A stretch of 64,000 nucleotides of DNA from Darksidea phi (lineage: Eukaryota > Ascomycota > Dothideomycetes > Pleosporales > Lentitheciaceae): NCBI GenBank assembly GCA_030770425.1, contig JASJFT010000002.1, forward strand, positions 655,994 to 719,993, written 5' to 3'. A program made the translations under genes and the position numbers. The first letter of the stretch is position 1; the number at the start of each line of letters is the position of its first letter. Below are positions 11,576 to 21,853 of the stretch, in pieces. The notes under the pieces were generated by a model. The model was not told where the DNA came from, made no database searches, and saw nothing but the letters and a program-made list of their open reading frames with translations.

Positions 11576-12504
11576 GCGCAAGGTTACTTTTGGAAGTGAG
11601 CTTCGAGTGAGTGGGCGATGAAATATCACTCACGTTAAACAGGCTCGCTAGAAGATGAGACTTATTCTTGAAATGGGGGATGGCAGTGAGTGCGGCCTAG
11701 CAATTAGATGGTTACATTGATGCGGTGGAGACTACTTGAGACACAGGGCAAGCTTAAGAGCTGCTTTTGATCAGCATTTTCACTAGAAACCAGGACTTCT
11801 CCTCTAGTTCTGAATTATATGTGCTGATGGAAGATTGGTGGTGATGTTATGTCTTCTATTCATTGTATATTTGAGAGGCTTGCGCACCCGCCGGCTGAAA
11901 GGAGTTTCGGTAAAGGGATTGTTTCGGACTGACAAGTCGATTGAGATACCAAGAATTTGTTACTATAGTCGTCTCCTCATCCCGATGCTTCGATGCCATT
12001 CTCACCAAAGCCCTCTGCTTCTTCTGCTTCTTTTTCGGATTCCCAGCCTGATCTGCTTTCTCTCTTCGATCGAGTGCTTGTCGTTCTTCGTGATGACGTA
12101 CCATCTCCAACCTCATAACCGTCTTCATTAAATCCATGAGAACATTTTTCAAGCTTCGCCCTGTTAGGTTCCCTGCCCATCAATACAAACGCCTCATTGA
12201 TCTCCCGCACCTCATCCTTTTGCAAGTCAGTCATGAAAGGCACCAGACTGTTACGCGATGCCCTTGGCAAGCTCGTTCATGGGATGGAAATGATTGTGCT
12301 GTTTGCTGGAAGAACTGGTCTACTTTATAGAAAAGCCTAGTCCTTTCTTCATAGTGAAAAGAAAGGCAAAGAGTGACGAAGAGTATTGGTTGCGGTGGGT
12401 GCCCGTTAGATGGGGTGCAGGGAAGCCGGTCTTGGCGTCGTGGATCAGCCGAGGCCGAGCTATCGAATTTTAGAATTCAGATGCAGCTCGACAGATGACG
12501 CAAG
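11576..12504. other. Intergenic region with a frameshifted relic
   Basis: This is the 3' flank of the MDR gene and the 5' flank of the DUF2011 gene. It includes the candidate relic at 11856-12286 on the minus strand; the remainder shows no feature I can support. Confidence 0.4.
11856..12286 (-). pseudogene. Frameshifted helical, basic protein relic
   Basis: Three minus-strand frames continue one another. The first begins with an ATG at about 12284 and reads MNELAKGIA before a TAA. The second carries VPFMTDLQKDEVREINEAF and GREPNRAKLEK. The third carries MDLMKTVMRLEMVRHHEERQ and a Lys/Gln-rich segment ending at the stop near 11856. The second change of frame falls in an A-rich run, which would fit a one-base change or a sequencing error. 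The pieces together would encode roughly 130 residues of charged, helical protein. I do not recognise the family. No splice sites join the frames. Confidence 0.35.
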
Positions 12505-13317
12505 ATGTTCGTGGCAACCGGCACCAAGCGGTAAATATCCCCTGATCTATCTGGTTGCTTCTTACTGATGTTCTGCAGAGTCGGCCGCGATGAGCTGCGA
12601 TCCCCCACCTCTTCCCCCCGGTCCTCGCCCGACCCCGCCATTACAGAGCTTCTACGCTCGCGGACCCAAGGCGAATTCGCCTTCACAGCGACCGAGACTG
12701 ATGCGAGAAAAGATGGAGAAGATGAAATTGCAGACCAAGAGGAGGAAGTGGAGCTTGTCCTGTTCGCGGACCGTTCCGCTACCTCGCAGACCCACAAGAT
12801 TCGACTATCATCCCCAGATGCCGGATCAGGCGAGCCAGGCTTTCTTGTGAAGAAGCCTAGAAGCTACTACTTCGCAGATGAAGTCACTAGTGAGAAAGAG
12901 GATGAACTTAACACGGTCGCAATAACGGGCGAGTCTGTATTGCAGATGGGACAGATACCTTGGCCCGGATGCGCGCTGCCGTGGAAAGTGACGATAGTCA
13001 CAGCTGCGGGTATGAAGAAGGAGGTACTTGTTGGACGCAATCCTCTCACATTAGTGACGGTGGAAGAGAAGAACCACAAGAGAAAACGCAAGGGCAAAAA
13101 GAGTAGGATCGCACTAAGAAAGAAGGTAAAGGCTGCCGAAGAGAAGGAAGCCGAAAAGACAAAGCTTGCGGCAGAGAAAGAGCAGGCTGAGAGAGAGAAG
13201 CGGACGAGGCGGAATCGGGAGAAGAAGGTTAAAAAGAAAGCGAAGGAAAAGGCAAAGAGACTGGGGGATGGAGCTGCTGAGGAGCCAGGGCCAGAGAACA
13301 CGGACGGTGTGGAGTGA
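12505..13317 (+). CDS. DUF2011-type fungal protein, basic C-terminus
   Basis: The predicted 254-residue protein is encoded by exons 12505-12530 and 12579-13317. The spliced N-terminus reads FVATGTKRVGRDELRSP, like the KRVRRxEL start common in this family. The central motif KKPRSYYFADE, the following AITGESVL and PWPGCALPWKV match the DUF2011 core as I remember it. The last 85 residues are almost all Lys, Arg, Glu and Ala and should form a long charged helix with nuclear-localisation potential. Function is unknown in the family. An ATG at 12568 lies inside the intron, so an unspliced message could start there and encode the same body with another N-terminus. Confidence 0.75.
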
Positions 13318-13641
13318 AGATCGCCTGAATCACTGCCACGCTCGTTCCTTCACTCTGACACTACATAAAATCTTCCCACACTTCCCCTCCTCGTACTCTT
13401 CGCCAGGCACAAGACCCGTAACTCTACGGCACAATCGACGTGTATCCGCATAAGACACCAGAGCTTGACCACTCCGACACTGGCCATATTCTTACGCTCT
13501 CATGCATTCAGTGACACTCACCTTCACCGCTTAGTCTCACGCTTCAGGTGTCTATAAGGTTGGCCAACCGTACCTATAACCCTCCGACGACAACTCAACC
13601 GCACTCCTGTTCAACCCAGCTGCGAGTCGACATCTACCACC
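13318..13641. other. Intergenic region
   Basis: This is the 3' flank of the DUF2011 gene and the promoter of the next gene on the same strand. Pyrimidine-rich tracts precede the ATG at 13642. No other feature was seen. Confidence 0.35.
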
Positions 13642-14685
13642 ATGACTGATAACACCTTCCTGCAAGATATGGAAGTAAATCAGGTAGAAACCGAGGAAGG
13701 GCGCCGCGTAGAGGAAAATATCCTCGACGATGCTGACCACCTCCCGTATTACAACACGGTCAATATCACGAAGATCTCCAAGATTCAAGAGTTGTACTCC
13801 GAGTACAGCGCAGGCTTCAACACCCCGGACTCCACGAATGAACATCATACGCAACGAGCAAAACTACTTGTTATCGCGATGCTAGAGCACTGTAATCAAT
13901 CACATATTCCTTCATCCTCAGAACCTTTGTTAACGTTTTCCTTGTCTGTAGACTATCCAAAAGATCAAGGCTTCTACGTCACAGCCATCACCTTCGAAAC
14001 GATGGCCAGATTCGGCTGGAGCTTCTTGATGGATAAGAAGAAGGTTGTCGCTGCCGCCAAAAAGGACAAACTGCCGATAGTGAGAGTGGACCCAGCCTTC
14101 GACCACCCAACCGTCATCAAAATGTGGGGAACGGGCCAGTATTACCACAGGATCGCTCCCGGAGATATTACCGGCTTTGGAGTATGGAGAACGCTTGACT
14201 GTGAAGAGCCAGACGGCACCACGATTCGAAAATCCGTGCCCCACACTTTTCTCGGCATCATGATGGACGACCTAAAGACGTTCGATCAATGGATTCCCGA
14301 CGACAAGCTTCCACGAGGCAAGAAAACTATAACCAACGCGCGCGTTGAGCTCCTCAGCTACTCGCTCGCCCGCCACGCCGACATCAAGGATGGCTACGGC
14401 ATCATCATGTTGGGTCCACGCATCGAGTTCTACAAGTACAAGCAGGAGCCCTGGGCCCCGAAAGAGACCGAAGAGGAAGAGGAGGAAGAGGAAGAGCAGT
14501 ACAATCCGTTCTCGAAAGTCGATAAGAAAGATTGGTGCATTGATGTGAGGGAAGGTGCTTTGGCGGATGTGGATCGTTTGTTCAGAAAGGTTTGTGAGCA
14601 GGATGTAGGGTATTGGGGTGGGGTGACTAGTCGGGGATCGAGGAGTGATCCGAGGACGGATAGCTGGGAGCCAAGTATGGGGTGA
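13642..14685 (+). CDS. Hypothetical protein, 347 residues, acidic C-terminus
   Basis: This single-exon gene begins with an ATG in good context (CACCATGA). The product has no signal peptide or membrane segment. A central block contains FGWSFLMDKKK, WGTGQYYHRIAPGDI and YGIIMLGPRIEFYKY, alternating hydrophobic and charged residues that suggest a compact alpha/beta fold. A run of nine glutamates (about residues 278-286) precedes KKDWCIDVREG, and the tail is rich in Ser, Arg and Gly. I do not recognise a domain family. Sustained coding bias and the long open frame make it a believable gene, and it ends convergent with the next gene. Confidence 0.65.
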   Translation: MTDNTFLQDMEVNQVETEEGRRVEENILDDADHLPYYNTVNITKISKIQELYSEYSAGFNTPDSTNEHHTQRAKLLVIAMLEHCNQSHIPSSSEPLLTFSLSVDYPKDQGFYVTAITFETMARFGWSFLMDKKKVVAAAKKDKLPIVRVDPAFDHPTVIKMWGTGQYYHRIAPGDITGFGVWRTLDCEEPDGTTIRKSVPHTFLGIMMDDLKTFDQWIPDDKLPRGKKTITNARVELLSYSLARHADIKDGYGIIMLGPRIEFYKYKQEPWAPKETEEEEEEEEEQYNPFSKVDKKDWCIDVREGALADVDRLFRKVCEQDVGYWGGVTSRGSRSDPRTDSWEPSMG

Positions 14686-15252
14686 AACCTGATCTGATGT
14701 CCCGCAATGGGGCAAATGAATCAGTTTCACTTCTCTTTGGGACAATCACCGGGTAGCATGGAAGGATGGCCTTACTTCCATAACTGGACTCAATTCGTAG
14801 AGGATATGCGTACAGAAATATAAATCTCCGCATGCTGCCTTCCAGGACCCTACCTCTGAGCTAGACACTCGTTATGGGTTATCCCTCTTACTAGCAGAGT
14901 CACGTGAAGTGATTTGAATCCTAACAATCCGGCGTGTTTCTGGATATCGTTTTCTACATACGAAAAGAAGCCGGATGGCATACATGCTGTGCTAACCATC
15001 TGATACCTGAACGCACCACAAGGAAACTGTATCGTCTGGGGCCGACACATGTATGAGGCAGCCCTACCAACCAACGACCTAGCCGTGTACAGAATCCTTC
15101 AGTGAATAAAGCCCCAAACACCTTCCCAACACTATGAGAGTCAATCCGTTTGATGAATCCATCTCCGCCCGAAACTATTCTCTATCGTCGAAGCAACAGT
15201 GAAGAGTCTTTGCAACCGCCACCCGCCTTCCAACCTAGCAGGCAGCCCGAGT
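14686..15252. other. Convergent 3' intergenic region
   Basis: The 567 bases between two convergent stop codons hold terminator and 3' UTR sequence by position. A 74-codon minus-strand frame at 14850-15074 shows no family resemblance and is not supported as a gene. Confidence 0.35.
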
Positions 15253-17058
15253 TTAAGACCACCCGCCATTGTCCGCACCCGCGCCGGCATGCACTCCAAC
15301 AGCACCTCCCCACTCCGCGCCCATGTGAGCTCTGCCCTGCTGTGCCTGCGCTTGCCCGTTTATCACATGTTTGTAACTTCCTCCCTTCAAATTCTGCATC
15401 ACAAATTTAACCTTCTCCTCGACTCCCTTCGGACACCTCCCCTTGACGCCCTCCATCGCCCAGCAACACGCCTTGCTCACCTCCTTCCACAGCTTGCGCT
15501 CTTCATCTCCGAATCGCGGCATCGCTCTATCCTTCATTACACTCGTGAGAACCGCCATCATCATGCCTTGAATACGCTCTTTGACGGTATCGACGTTTTG
15601 TCCGGTTTTGGGGAGAAGAATGCGGAAGGGGGTGTGTGTGGAGGGACGGAAAGTAGAGTCGGAGAAGGAGAAGCTGGTCGGAGCGGCGATGTAGTATTGA
15701 TGTGATGGGTTGGTGGAGGGTGATGAGGGACATATAGGTAGGCGGGAGAAAGCGGGAAGGTTGTAGCCTGGTATATGGCCGAAGAGGGAAAAGGGGCAGT
15801 CGGCAAGCTGGAAGGCGTGCTGAAGTGGTATTTCCTTTCCAGCTTCGCGGCATAATTCTTTCGTGTAACTAGAAGCTGAGACGCAACGGCTGGCCCAGCG
15901 CCGCGTTTTCGATGCGTCGAGATGAGTCTGGACCATGCGGACCACTTCAGCGCCATATTTGCCGTCACTTGCGCCGCGAAGTCGGAAAGCGAAGGTTACA
16001 AGCTCATCGAGCGCTTTGTAGAGATGTGGTTGCGAAACCGAGGAAGGTAGGAAGGTGTTGATGTAATAAGCCCAGTAATACATATACCTAGCCAGATTAT
16101 CCCACGCTATCAGTCCACAACCAGGGTCCAGGAACAAAACCGGAACTTTTAGTTTCTTCGCATAGTTTTCCAACCGTTGCAGGTCTGGAAGCTTGTTAGT
16201 TTTACCCAGTGGGGAGGGCTTAACGCCGTTAAAGAGGTCAAGAGCAGCGGTGATGGTGATACCGACGAGACATGAGCGCAGGTCCGGTGTAGTGGTGTTG
16301 ATCCAGGCCAAGAGCAGGGATAGGATGGGACTGTGGTGCCAAATCAGTTTCCTAGTGGAAGGGCGGGTCATCTTGAAGACGCGTTCGATGGCGATATTGA
16401 TGCGCTTGACTGCTGCAGTCTCGTTGGGATCAACACCACGAACGATAACGATGGTATCGAACGCAGTAACGGTACCATTGAGATGCTTCTTGCCCTCACC
16501 GCCGGTAAGGTGTTTTACCAACTCTACAATCCTGCCATAATTATCCCTCTCCTTCTTCTCTTCTGCAACGATAACCATTGCGGGATCCCTGCTCTTCTTT
16601 CCGTCCTGCGTCGTTGTTGATGAAAGATTACGCAGCTTAACAATAACCTGCGTCAACTGAAGAAGGTTATCCATATCTGAGTCCGACTCCCAGACATGCA
16701 GCGCATCAGCATCGCATACCGTTTCAATTGTATTCTTCGAGATGGTATCAAAAGCCGTCTTGTACGGCGACGGAATATTCTGCACCTTCTGCATGAACTC
16801 GAGAAGGTTTTTGCAGACCGGACCGTTGAAGTCGGACGACATAGCGTTTATATTCTTACGCTTACGCTTGTGTTGGTGAGAACGGTGACGAGGATGCAAG
16901 GGAGTCTCGAATTTGACTGCTGGAGCTTGAGGCGACGTCGCAGGTCTAGCAGGCTGAGGTGAACTGTATGGATTCGTGAGCGGATGAGGAAACGACTGAG
17001 GAGGGTCAGCGAGCGGCTCTTCAATGCCGCCGCTGAAAATGCGCCGGATATACTCCAT
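15253..17058 (-). CDS. Hypothetical protein, 601 residues
   Basis: This is a single long exon. The first ATG in frame is at 17058; the frame is open a little further upstream but only from a GTG. The N-terminal 70 residues are Pro/Ser-rich and end in a basic cluster with KRKRK, a possible nuclear localisation signal. An internal Met follows (MSSDFNGPVCKNLLEF), after which the protein is helical and well ordered, with YAKKLKVPVLFLDPGCGL and ARYMYYWAYYINTFLP in the middle. The last 50 residues are Gly/Ala/Gln-rich. No catalytic motif or known domain was recognised, and no signal peptide is present. It shares orientation with the Rab GAP and Mso1 genes further along. Confidence 0.7.
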   Translation of the reverse strand: MEYIRRIFSGGIEEPLADPPQSFPHPLTNPYSSPQPARPATSPQAPAVKFETPLHPRHRSHQHKRKRKNINAMSSDFNGPVCKNLLEFMQKVQNIPSPYKTAFDTISKNTIETVCDADALHVWESDSDMDNLLQLTQVIVKLRNLSSTTTQDGKKSRDPAMVIVAEEKKERDNYGRIVELVKHLTGGEGKKHLNGTVTAFDTIVIVRGVDPNETAAVKRINIAIERVFKMTRPSTRKLIWHHSPILSLLLAWINTTTPDLRSCLVGITITAALDLFNGVKPSPLGKTNKLPDLQRLENYAKKLKVPVLFLDPGCGLIAWDNLARYMYYWAYYINTFLPSSVSQPHLYKALDELVTFAFRLRGASDGKYGAEVVRMVQTHLDASKTRRWASRCVSASSYTKELCREAGKEIPLQHAFQLADCPFSLFGHIPGYNLPAFSRLPICPSSPSTNPSHQYYIAAPTSFSFSDSTFRPSTHTPFRILLPKTGQNVDTVKERIQGMMMAVLTSVMKDRAMPRFGDEERKLWKEVSKACCWAMEGVKGRCPKGVEEKVKFVMQNLKGGSYKHVINGQAQAQQGRAHMGAEWGGAVGVHAGAGADNGGWS

Positions 17059-17558
17059 TGAAGAGGGCACCTGCGTGTTTGAGAGTTGCGCGCCTACGCT
17101 TGAGACCCGCGAGGCGATGGTGTGTTGTCAGCTTGGGTTGTTGTGAAGTGCAGGCTGGAAGGGGGTGAATGGCTGCCTAAGTGCAAACCTTTAGGTAGCA
17201 ACGCACTGAAGAACGCGTGACGCACTGAAGCTTCTCAAACGCTAGAGATGGGATGATGATTCAGCGATATTATACCATTCACCGTGCGCATGTGTACAGC
17301 GCAGCGCAGCTCAACGTGTGTTGTGTTGTTGTTTGAGTGGAGTGAAGAATACACCCGATAAAGGAAAGCAGTGAAGCGTGAATGGGACTTCGAGACCGTA
17401 TTTACCTGTCCCAATAGCCTGGACGCCGTGCGCCTGTTGTTGCATTGAACCGTTAAAGGCGCCGCTGGCAATTCGAACGCCAAATCCTCACCAAGTCAAA
17501 ACCGATGCCTGATATATAGTCTGTCAAAGGTTTGTATGCACAAGAGTCCTCGCGGAAG
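17059..17558. other. Intergenic region
   Basis: This is the promoter side of the 601-residue protein gene and the 3' flank of the GYP7-like gene. It contains GT-rich stretches near 17311-17335. An 82-codon minus-strand frame at 17235-17483 was not accepted as a gene. Confidence 0.35.
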
Positions 17559-20238
17559 TTACGATCCACCACCGCCTTGCTTTGCGGCATCCTCCTTGTC
17601 AAGCTTCTCGACTTTTCGACTGATCAGTGTCCTCAACTCTGGACTAATGACCCTCGTCTCTTCACCGCCCGGCTGCTTCCCTTTATCTACACCAGACGTT
17701 GTGGCTTGAGCGTTTGCATTCGACGGGCCGGGGCCATTCGCTACCGCAGCTAGTTGCTTTCGTTGCCTCGCCTGTGGTGCGGACGGGAAGTTGCCTTTCT
17801 TGTCAATCGTCTCGACAGTACGTTGAAATCGACGGTACAATGACTCGGCGCGAACTAAGGTCGACTCAAGATCCATGGTACCTGATAGCTCGTTCACTTC
17901 CACACCGGTTAGTCTATCTTAAAAACACGTGTAACGCAATTATATGGAGATGACTTACCATACTTTAGCACCTCATCGAAGTGCTTAAGATGCGCCATAA
18001 TGATGTCACGATGCTTCTCCAAGATCGCCAGGGCGATAAAAATGTGAAAATTGCTGCTGAGGTAATCCGTCCAGAGACTCTCCCACAGTCGAAGTACGTC
18101 GGTCCACTCAAACTCCCGCTTATACCAGACGAGCAGCATGCGGAAGAAGAAGAAGAAGTTGGTGGAATCGGCGGACTGTAGGTGTAGGTAAAGTTTTGGA
18201 TCCATGAGTTGCACAAGGTGGTCGAGGGTGAGGAGCTGTTTCCGCATCCCAGATTGGTCGCGGAGGAAGTTGCGTTCCTAAGCAGCATTAGCTCAGCTGA
18301 TACAGAGATCTGTTAGTAGTAGATGATCTAGGAGATACTTACCATGCGTTCCATGAACCCAACAAAGCCCCAGAATGCTACAGCATCGTCCTGCACAACA
18401 GCATAGATAGGCGCAAGCAGGTCACTCATGCCCTGTACATATCCCAAATCTTTGTTATACTCATTGTAAGTCAATAGCATATCCTTCATCTGCTCGAGAT
18501 GGACATTTGTCCCAACATCCGCAAAGGGCGAATCAGGGTCCGGATGTGGTATATCTTCGCCCAAGAATATTGGGATTGTACGATCTGTTCGGTGCACATC
18601 TTTCTCTGTAGCGTAGACCCCATAGAATGGGACAAGTCAGCCAGGCATTTCCCAAAAGCTACAAAGGAAACTAACCTATCCTATTCTTCTGGTCCTTCCA
18701 ATACTCCTCCTGCTCTAGAGATGGGAAACCTTCTACCATCCTCTCCCACCAAGCACCCTTGAGCCTGATGTACTCGTCCCGCCGGCTGTTAATATTAGCG
18801 CGACGCTCTTCTTCGGAGCTGTCCCATTCGTAAACACCCAGAAGGAAGAGCCATGCCTCTTTTCGTACACCGTCATCCGGATGCAGCCCACCGTGGAATA
18901 TGCGCTCCTTGACCTCGTCCGGCGTGAGTACTAAGCGGCCCTTGTTGTCGAAGAACTCTTTCCACTCTTTGATGGTGACAGGCTTCTTCCGGTCGGCCAA
19001 TGACATTTTGTCCATATCGAGGATCTCGAAGTCTCCAACGTCACTCTCTTCCATGGCCAGAACATCCTTTGCAGTCCATATCCTCTGGTTGCGCTCCCGT
19101 TCGCTCTGCTCCGCGATGCCCATTGCCCATCGTGCCAGGTACAATCGAGCGCTGTCGAACTCCTCTTGCAATGTCTGCACTTCCGGGTTCTGGATTAGCC
19201 GCCGCACCTGAGGCGGAAGCTTCGGATTTTCGGCAACAGCCTGCGCAGTCCTTCGAGTGAACGTCGTAACCTGGCTAAGCTTCTCCAAAAAGTTCCACCT
19301 CGCTTCTTTCAACGCCTTGGTTACCGGGTCCATGCCGCCGTCTCTCTTCCCAGATGCTGAAGCAGACGCTTCGCCATCAGCCGCTTTCGCCTTCGGTGAA
19401 TACGGTGCATTCTGACCAACGGACCGCTTGTCTTCTTCGGATGGATCAATGAGGTAAATGCTTGGGTCCGCTCCAGAGCGCTCGACCGAGACATATCTCT
19501 TCAGCCACCTAAGCACCTCATCGCCACCCCAAAACATGCCGCCTCCATCGCCGAACGGATCAAAGCTCTCTCGCGCCAGCTTCTTTCGCTGCATGATCGT
19601 CGACTGACATTCGCTATCATGGAAGAAAAGCGCTGGAAAGCTATCACCGGCACGCGTATTGACTATCACGCTGCCGAACCACCATCCTATGCTCGGCGGG
19701 CGCACCAGGAGGGAGTATATCTCGCTCACTGGAACGGCGAAAGCGTATGTACCGATGGCGGAACTATGTGTGGTAGTGGTAGGCGGTGGAGGAACGAGGT
19801 ATGATTGTGTCGGTGGAGACGATGAATCGGAGTTATCTACCTTTACGTAGGTATCGTATGCGTCGCCGAGGGATGATTCAGGCAGCCAGGCGAGCAGTAG
19901 CGAGTTGCCAGATACGCTGTGGGCTGACGAGGATGTACTGGGCCGCGCATCGCTGGGAACAGACGGCGATTTTTGTTGGACTAGTGCTATAAAGCCAGGG
20001 ATATTGTCTTTGGACGAGGGCGTTGGGTGCACGTAGACCTGGGGCAAATCAGCCTTCACGCCATCCGTTGTGGCGACAATAGAGCACGACTCACCTTGCT
20101 CTTGGTGTAGAGCAATTTCACTCCTTTTCCACTGCTGGTATGTCGAATCGTATTGTATTCTCCCTCTTCATCGTCGCTCAGATCGTAGAAGGAGGCGGAA
20201 GGCGAGGGCGGACTCCGTGAGGAAGCCGGGGAGGCCAT
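17559..20238 (-). CDS. GYP7: TBC-domain Rab GTPase-activating protein, Gyp7-type
   Basis: The predicted 808-residue protein has exons 20095-20238, 18676-20038, 18343-18605, 17959-18277 and 17559-17896. The N-terminal half resembles the Gyp7/TBC1D15 pre-domain, including SFPALFFHDSECQ. The TBC domain starts near residue 435. The arginine finger motif IEKDVHR (502-508, R508) is formed across intron 2, and the glutamine finger YVQ lies at 558-560 in LGYVQGMSDLL. LLVWYKREFEW and FIALAILEKHRDIIM complete the domain. Yeast Gyp7 stimulates GTP hydrolysis by Ypt7, controlling vacuole and late-endosome fusion; the same role is inferred here. The tail beyond the TBC domain is disordered and ends in Gly-rich sequence. 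Confidence 0.92.
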
Positions 20239-20714
20239 GCGGGGCGAGCAGCTACAAAAACGACAATCTCTCTCTGTGTCACACAGTAGTTCAGGGAAAG
20301 TGGAGGAGATACAGTAGTGTAGAGAGTATCTTGAGGCAAAAGGAGTATGGAGTGTAGTTAGGAGGTCGCAGAATGCTGCGCCTAGGTGAGTGGTGGGAGC
20401 TTGCTTGTCATCCGTGGGACTGCGGTTCGCAGATGACGTTCCTTGTGGCGGGGCGCTTTGCAGGGCTACGCGTTCACCCCCGCTGCAAATCACGACGCCT
20501 GCATGTCACAAGGCTGTTAAAATAGACTTGGAGCTCAGGTGCTGCATGCTTTTCAGAAAACCTCGATATTCACTAAAACACATGTCCAAACCAGAGTCGC
20601 ACCGTACGTCGCCATAACGCCGTGCTGCCATAATATTCATTGCTCGCGACCTATCCCCAAACCCTCTCGAATGACGCCCGCAATATGCCAATACCATAAA
20701 AGCAAAAGAATGCC
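20239..20714. other. Intergenic region
   Basis: These 476 bases contain the promoter of the GYP7-like gene and the 3' flank of the MSO1-like gene, both on the minus strand. No other feature was recognised. Confidence 0.35.
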
Positions 20715-21599
20715 CTAATGCATGCGTGGCCCGCTCGGCAGGCCAACGCGTCTGCCGCCAGCCCCAGGTCGTTGCGGGGCGGTATAGCCACTCGATGGAG
20801 GAGCATACGGGTCGTCGTTGCCAGCCCAGGGCGAGTTCGAAGACATTTGGTATTGATTCTGCTGTCTTCCGCCTCCACCGCCGCCTCCGCTAGAATACCC
20901 ACTGCTTCGATCATCTGGATAAGGTGCCCTTCCTCCCCCACTGCTGCCTCCGCTCGATCGGTCGAATGGACTGCGCATTCCAGATGCACCAGGTGTAGCC
21001 GCGGGACTTGTGTTCTGTGATGAAGATGCGCTCTGTCCAGAGCTCGAAGACTTTCCTCCCCACAACCTGGCCTTGAGTCTTTCCTGAGCTGTGGCGCCTG
21101 AACCAGCGCTTGGTGGCGGTGATGGCTCAGCGGGGCGGAATGACGGGCCACTTTGATAGCTTCCAGCGCGTTGACTCGGCAGCGGCCTGCCTGAACTCTG
21201 TGGCTCTGGAGTTAAGGAATCCCCCATCGGTCTCCTTCCGCCACCTCCCCGTCCTTGCGCTCGGCGGAGCGACAGGGGCTCTTGCTGTTGAGGTTGCGAC
21301 GGTGTATCCCATAGCTCACTCAAACCGCCGCCTCCACGGCCCATCTGTGGTGGTCCCATCTGCCCGTATTGTCGCCCGGAGGAGACCATCTGCGGCGGTG
21401 CGGCCTGCGGGGCTTTGGGGTCGGGCGGCAGCCATTGCGGGAACGGTCTGCCTTTCTCTGTATAATACGCGCGGAGCACACGCGAGATATGCGAATCGTC
21501 CTCAGTGTCGCCGTCTGCTTCGTCGGAGAGGAGCTGCCGTCGGAGCGAGTTGTAGCGTGACGTTGTCGTCGTCAGCAGGTTATTAAGGTATCCCGACAT
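20715..21599 (-). CDS. MSO1: Mso1-type Sec1-binding exocytosis protein
   Basis: This single-exon gene encodes 294 residues. The first 60 residues (MSGYLNNLLTTTTSRYNSLR, then SHISRVLRAYYTEKGRPFP) match the conserved Mso1 Sec1-binding segment as I know it from filamentous fungi. The remainder is disordered, rich in Gly, Ser, Pro and Gln, with a short conserved-looking AQERLKARLWGGK block at about 167-179. In yeast Mso1 binds the SM protein Sec1 and helps SNARE-mediated fusion at the plasma membrane; here a role at hyphal growth sites is inferred. It lies next to the Rab GAP gene on the same strand, which may be coincidence. Confidence 0.85.
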   Translation of the reverse strand: MSGYLNNLLTTTTSRYNSLRRQLLSDEADGDTEDDSHISRVLRAYYTEKGRPFPQWLPPDPKAPQAAPPQMVSSGRQYGQMGPPQMGRGGGGLSELWDTPSQPQQQEPLSLRRAQGRGGGGRRPMGDSLTPEPQSSGRPLPSQRAGSYQSGPSFRPAEPSPPPSAGSGATAQERLKARLWGGKSSSSGQSASSSQNTSPAATPGASGMRSPFDRSSGGSSGGGRAPYPDDRSSGYSSGGGGGGGRQQNQYQMSSNSPWAGNDDPYAPPSSGYTAPQRPGAGGRRVGLPSGPRMH

Positions 21600-21853
21600 T
21601 TCGAATAGACTAAGCTACTTTAGCATATCGATCGTGGCATAAACATTTTCTGCACGCACCACGGGCTGTTTGGCCGCGTTGTTGGTTGTGGGAGTATAGT
21701 GGGAAAGTGTATCGAGGTCGAGGTTAGGCGGGGCGCCAATTTCAAACGCGTTTGGGCAGCCAAGCATCACCAAGCCCCACTCTGCTCGACCATTTCACCT
21801 CAAGAGACGTATTTTGTGCATTTCTTCACATTTCAACTAAAACAAAGAGTATC
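21600..21853. promoter_or_regulatory. Promoter side of the MSO1-like gene
   Basis: This stretch lies between the MSO1-like start codon and the 3' end of the broken MBOAT gene, both on the minus strand. It must contain the MSO1-like promoter. No specific element was recognised. Confidence 0.3.
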
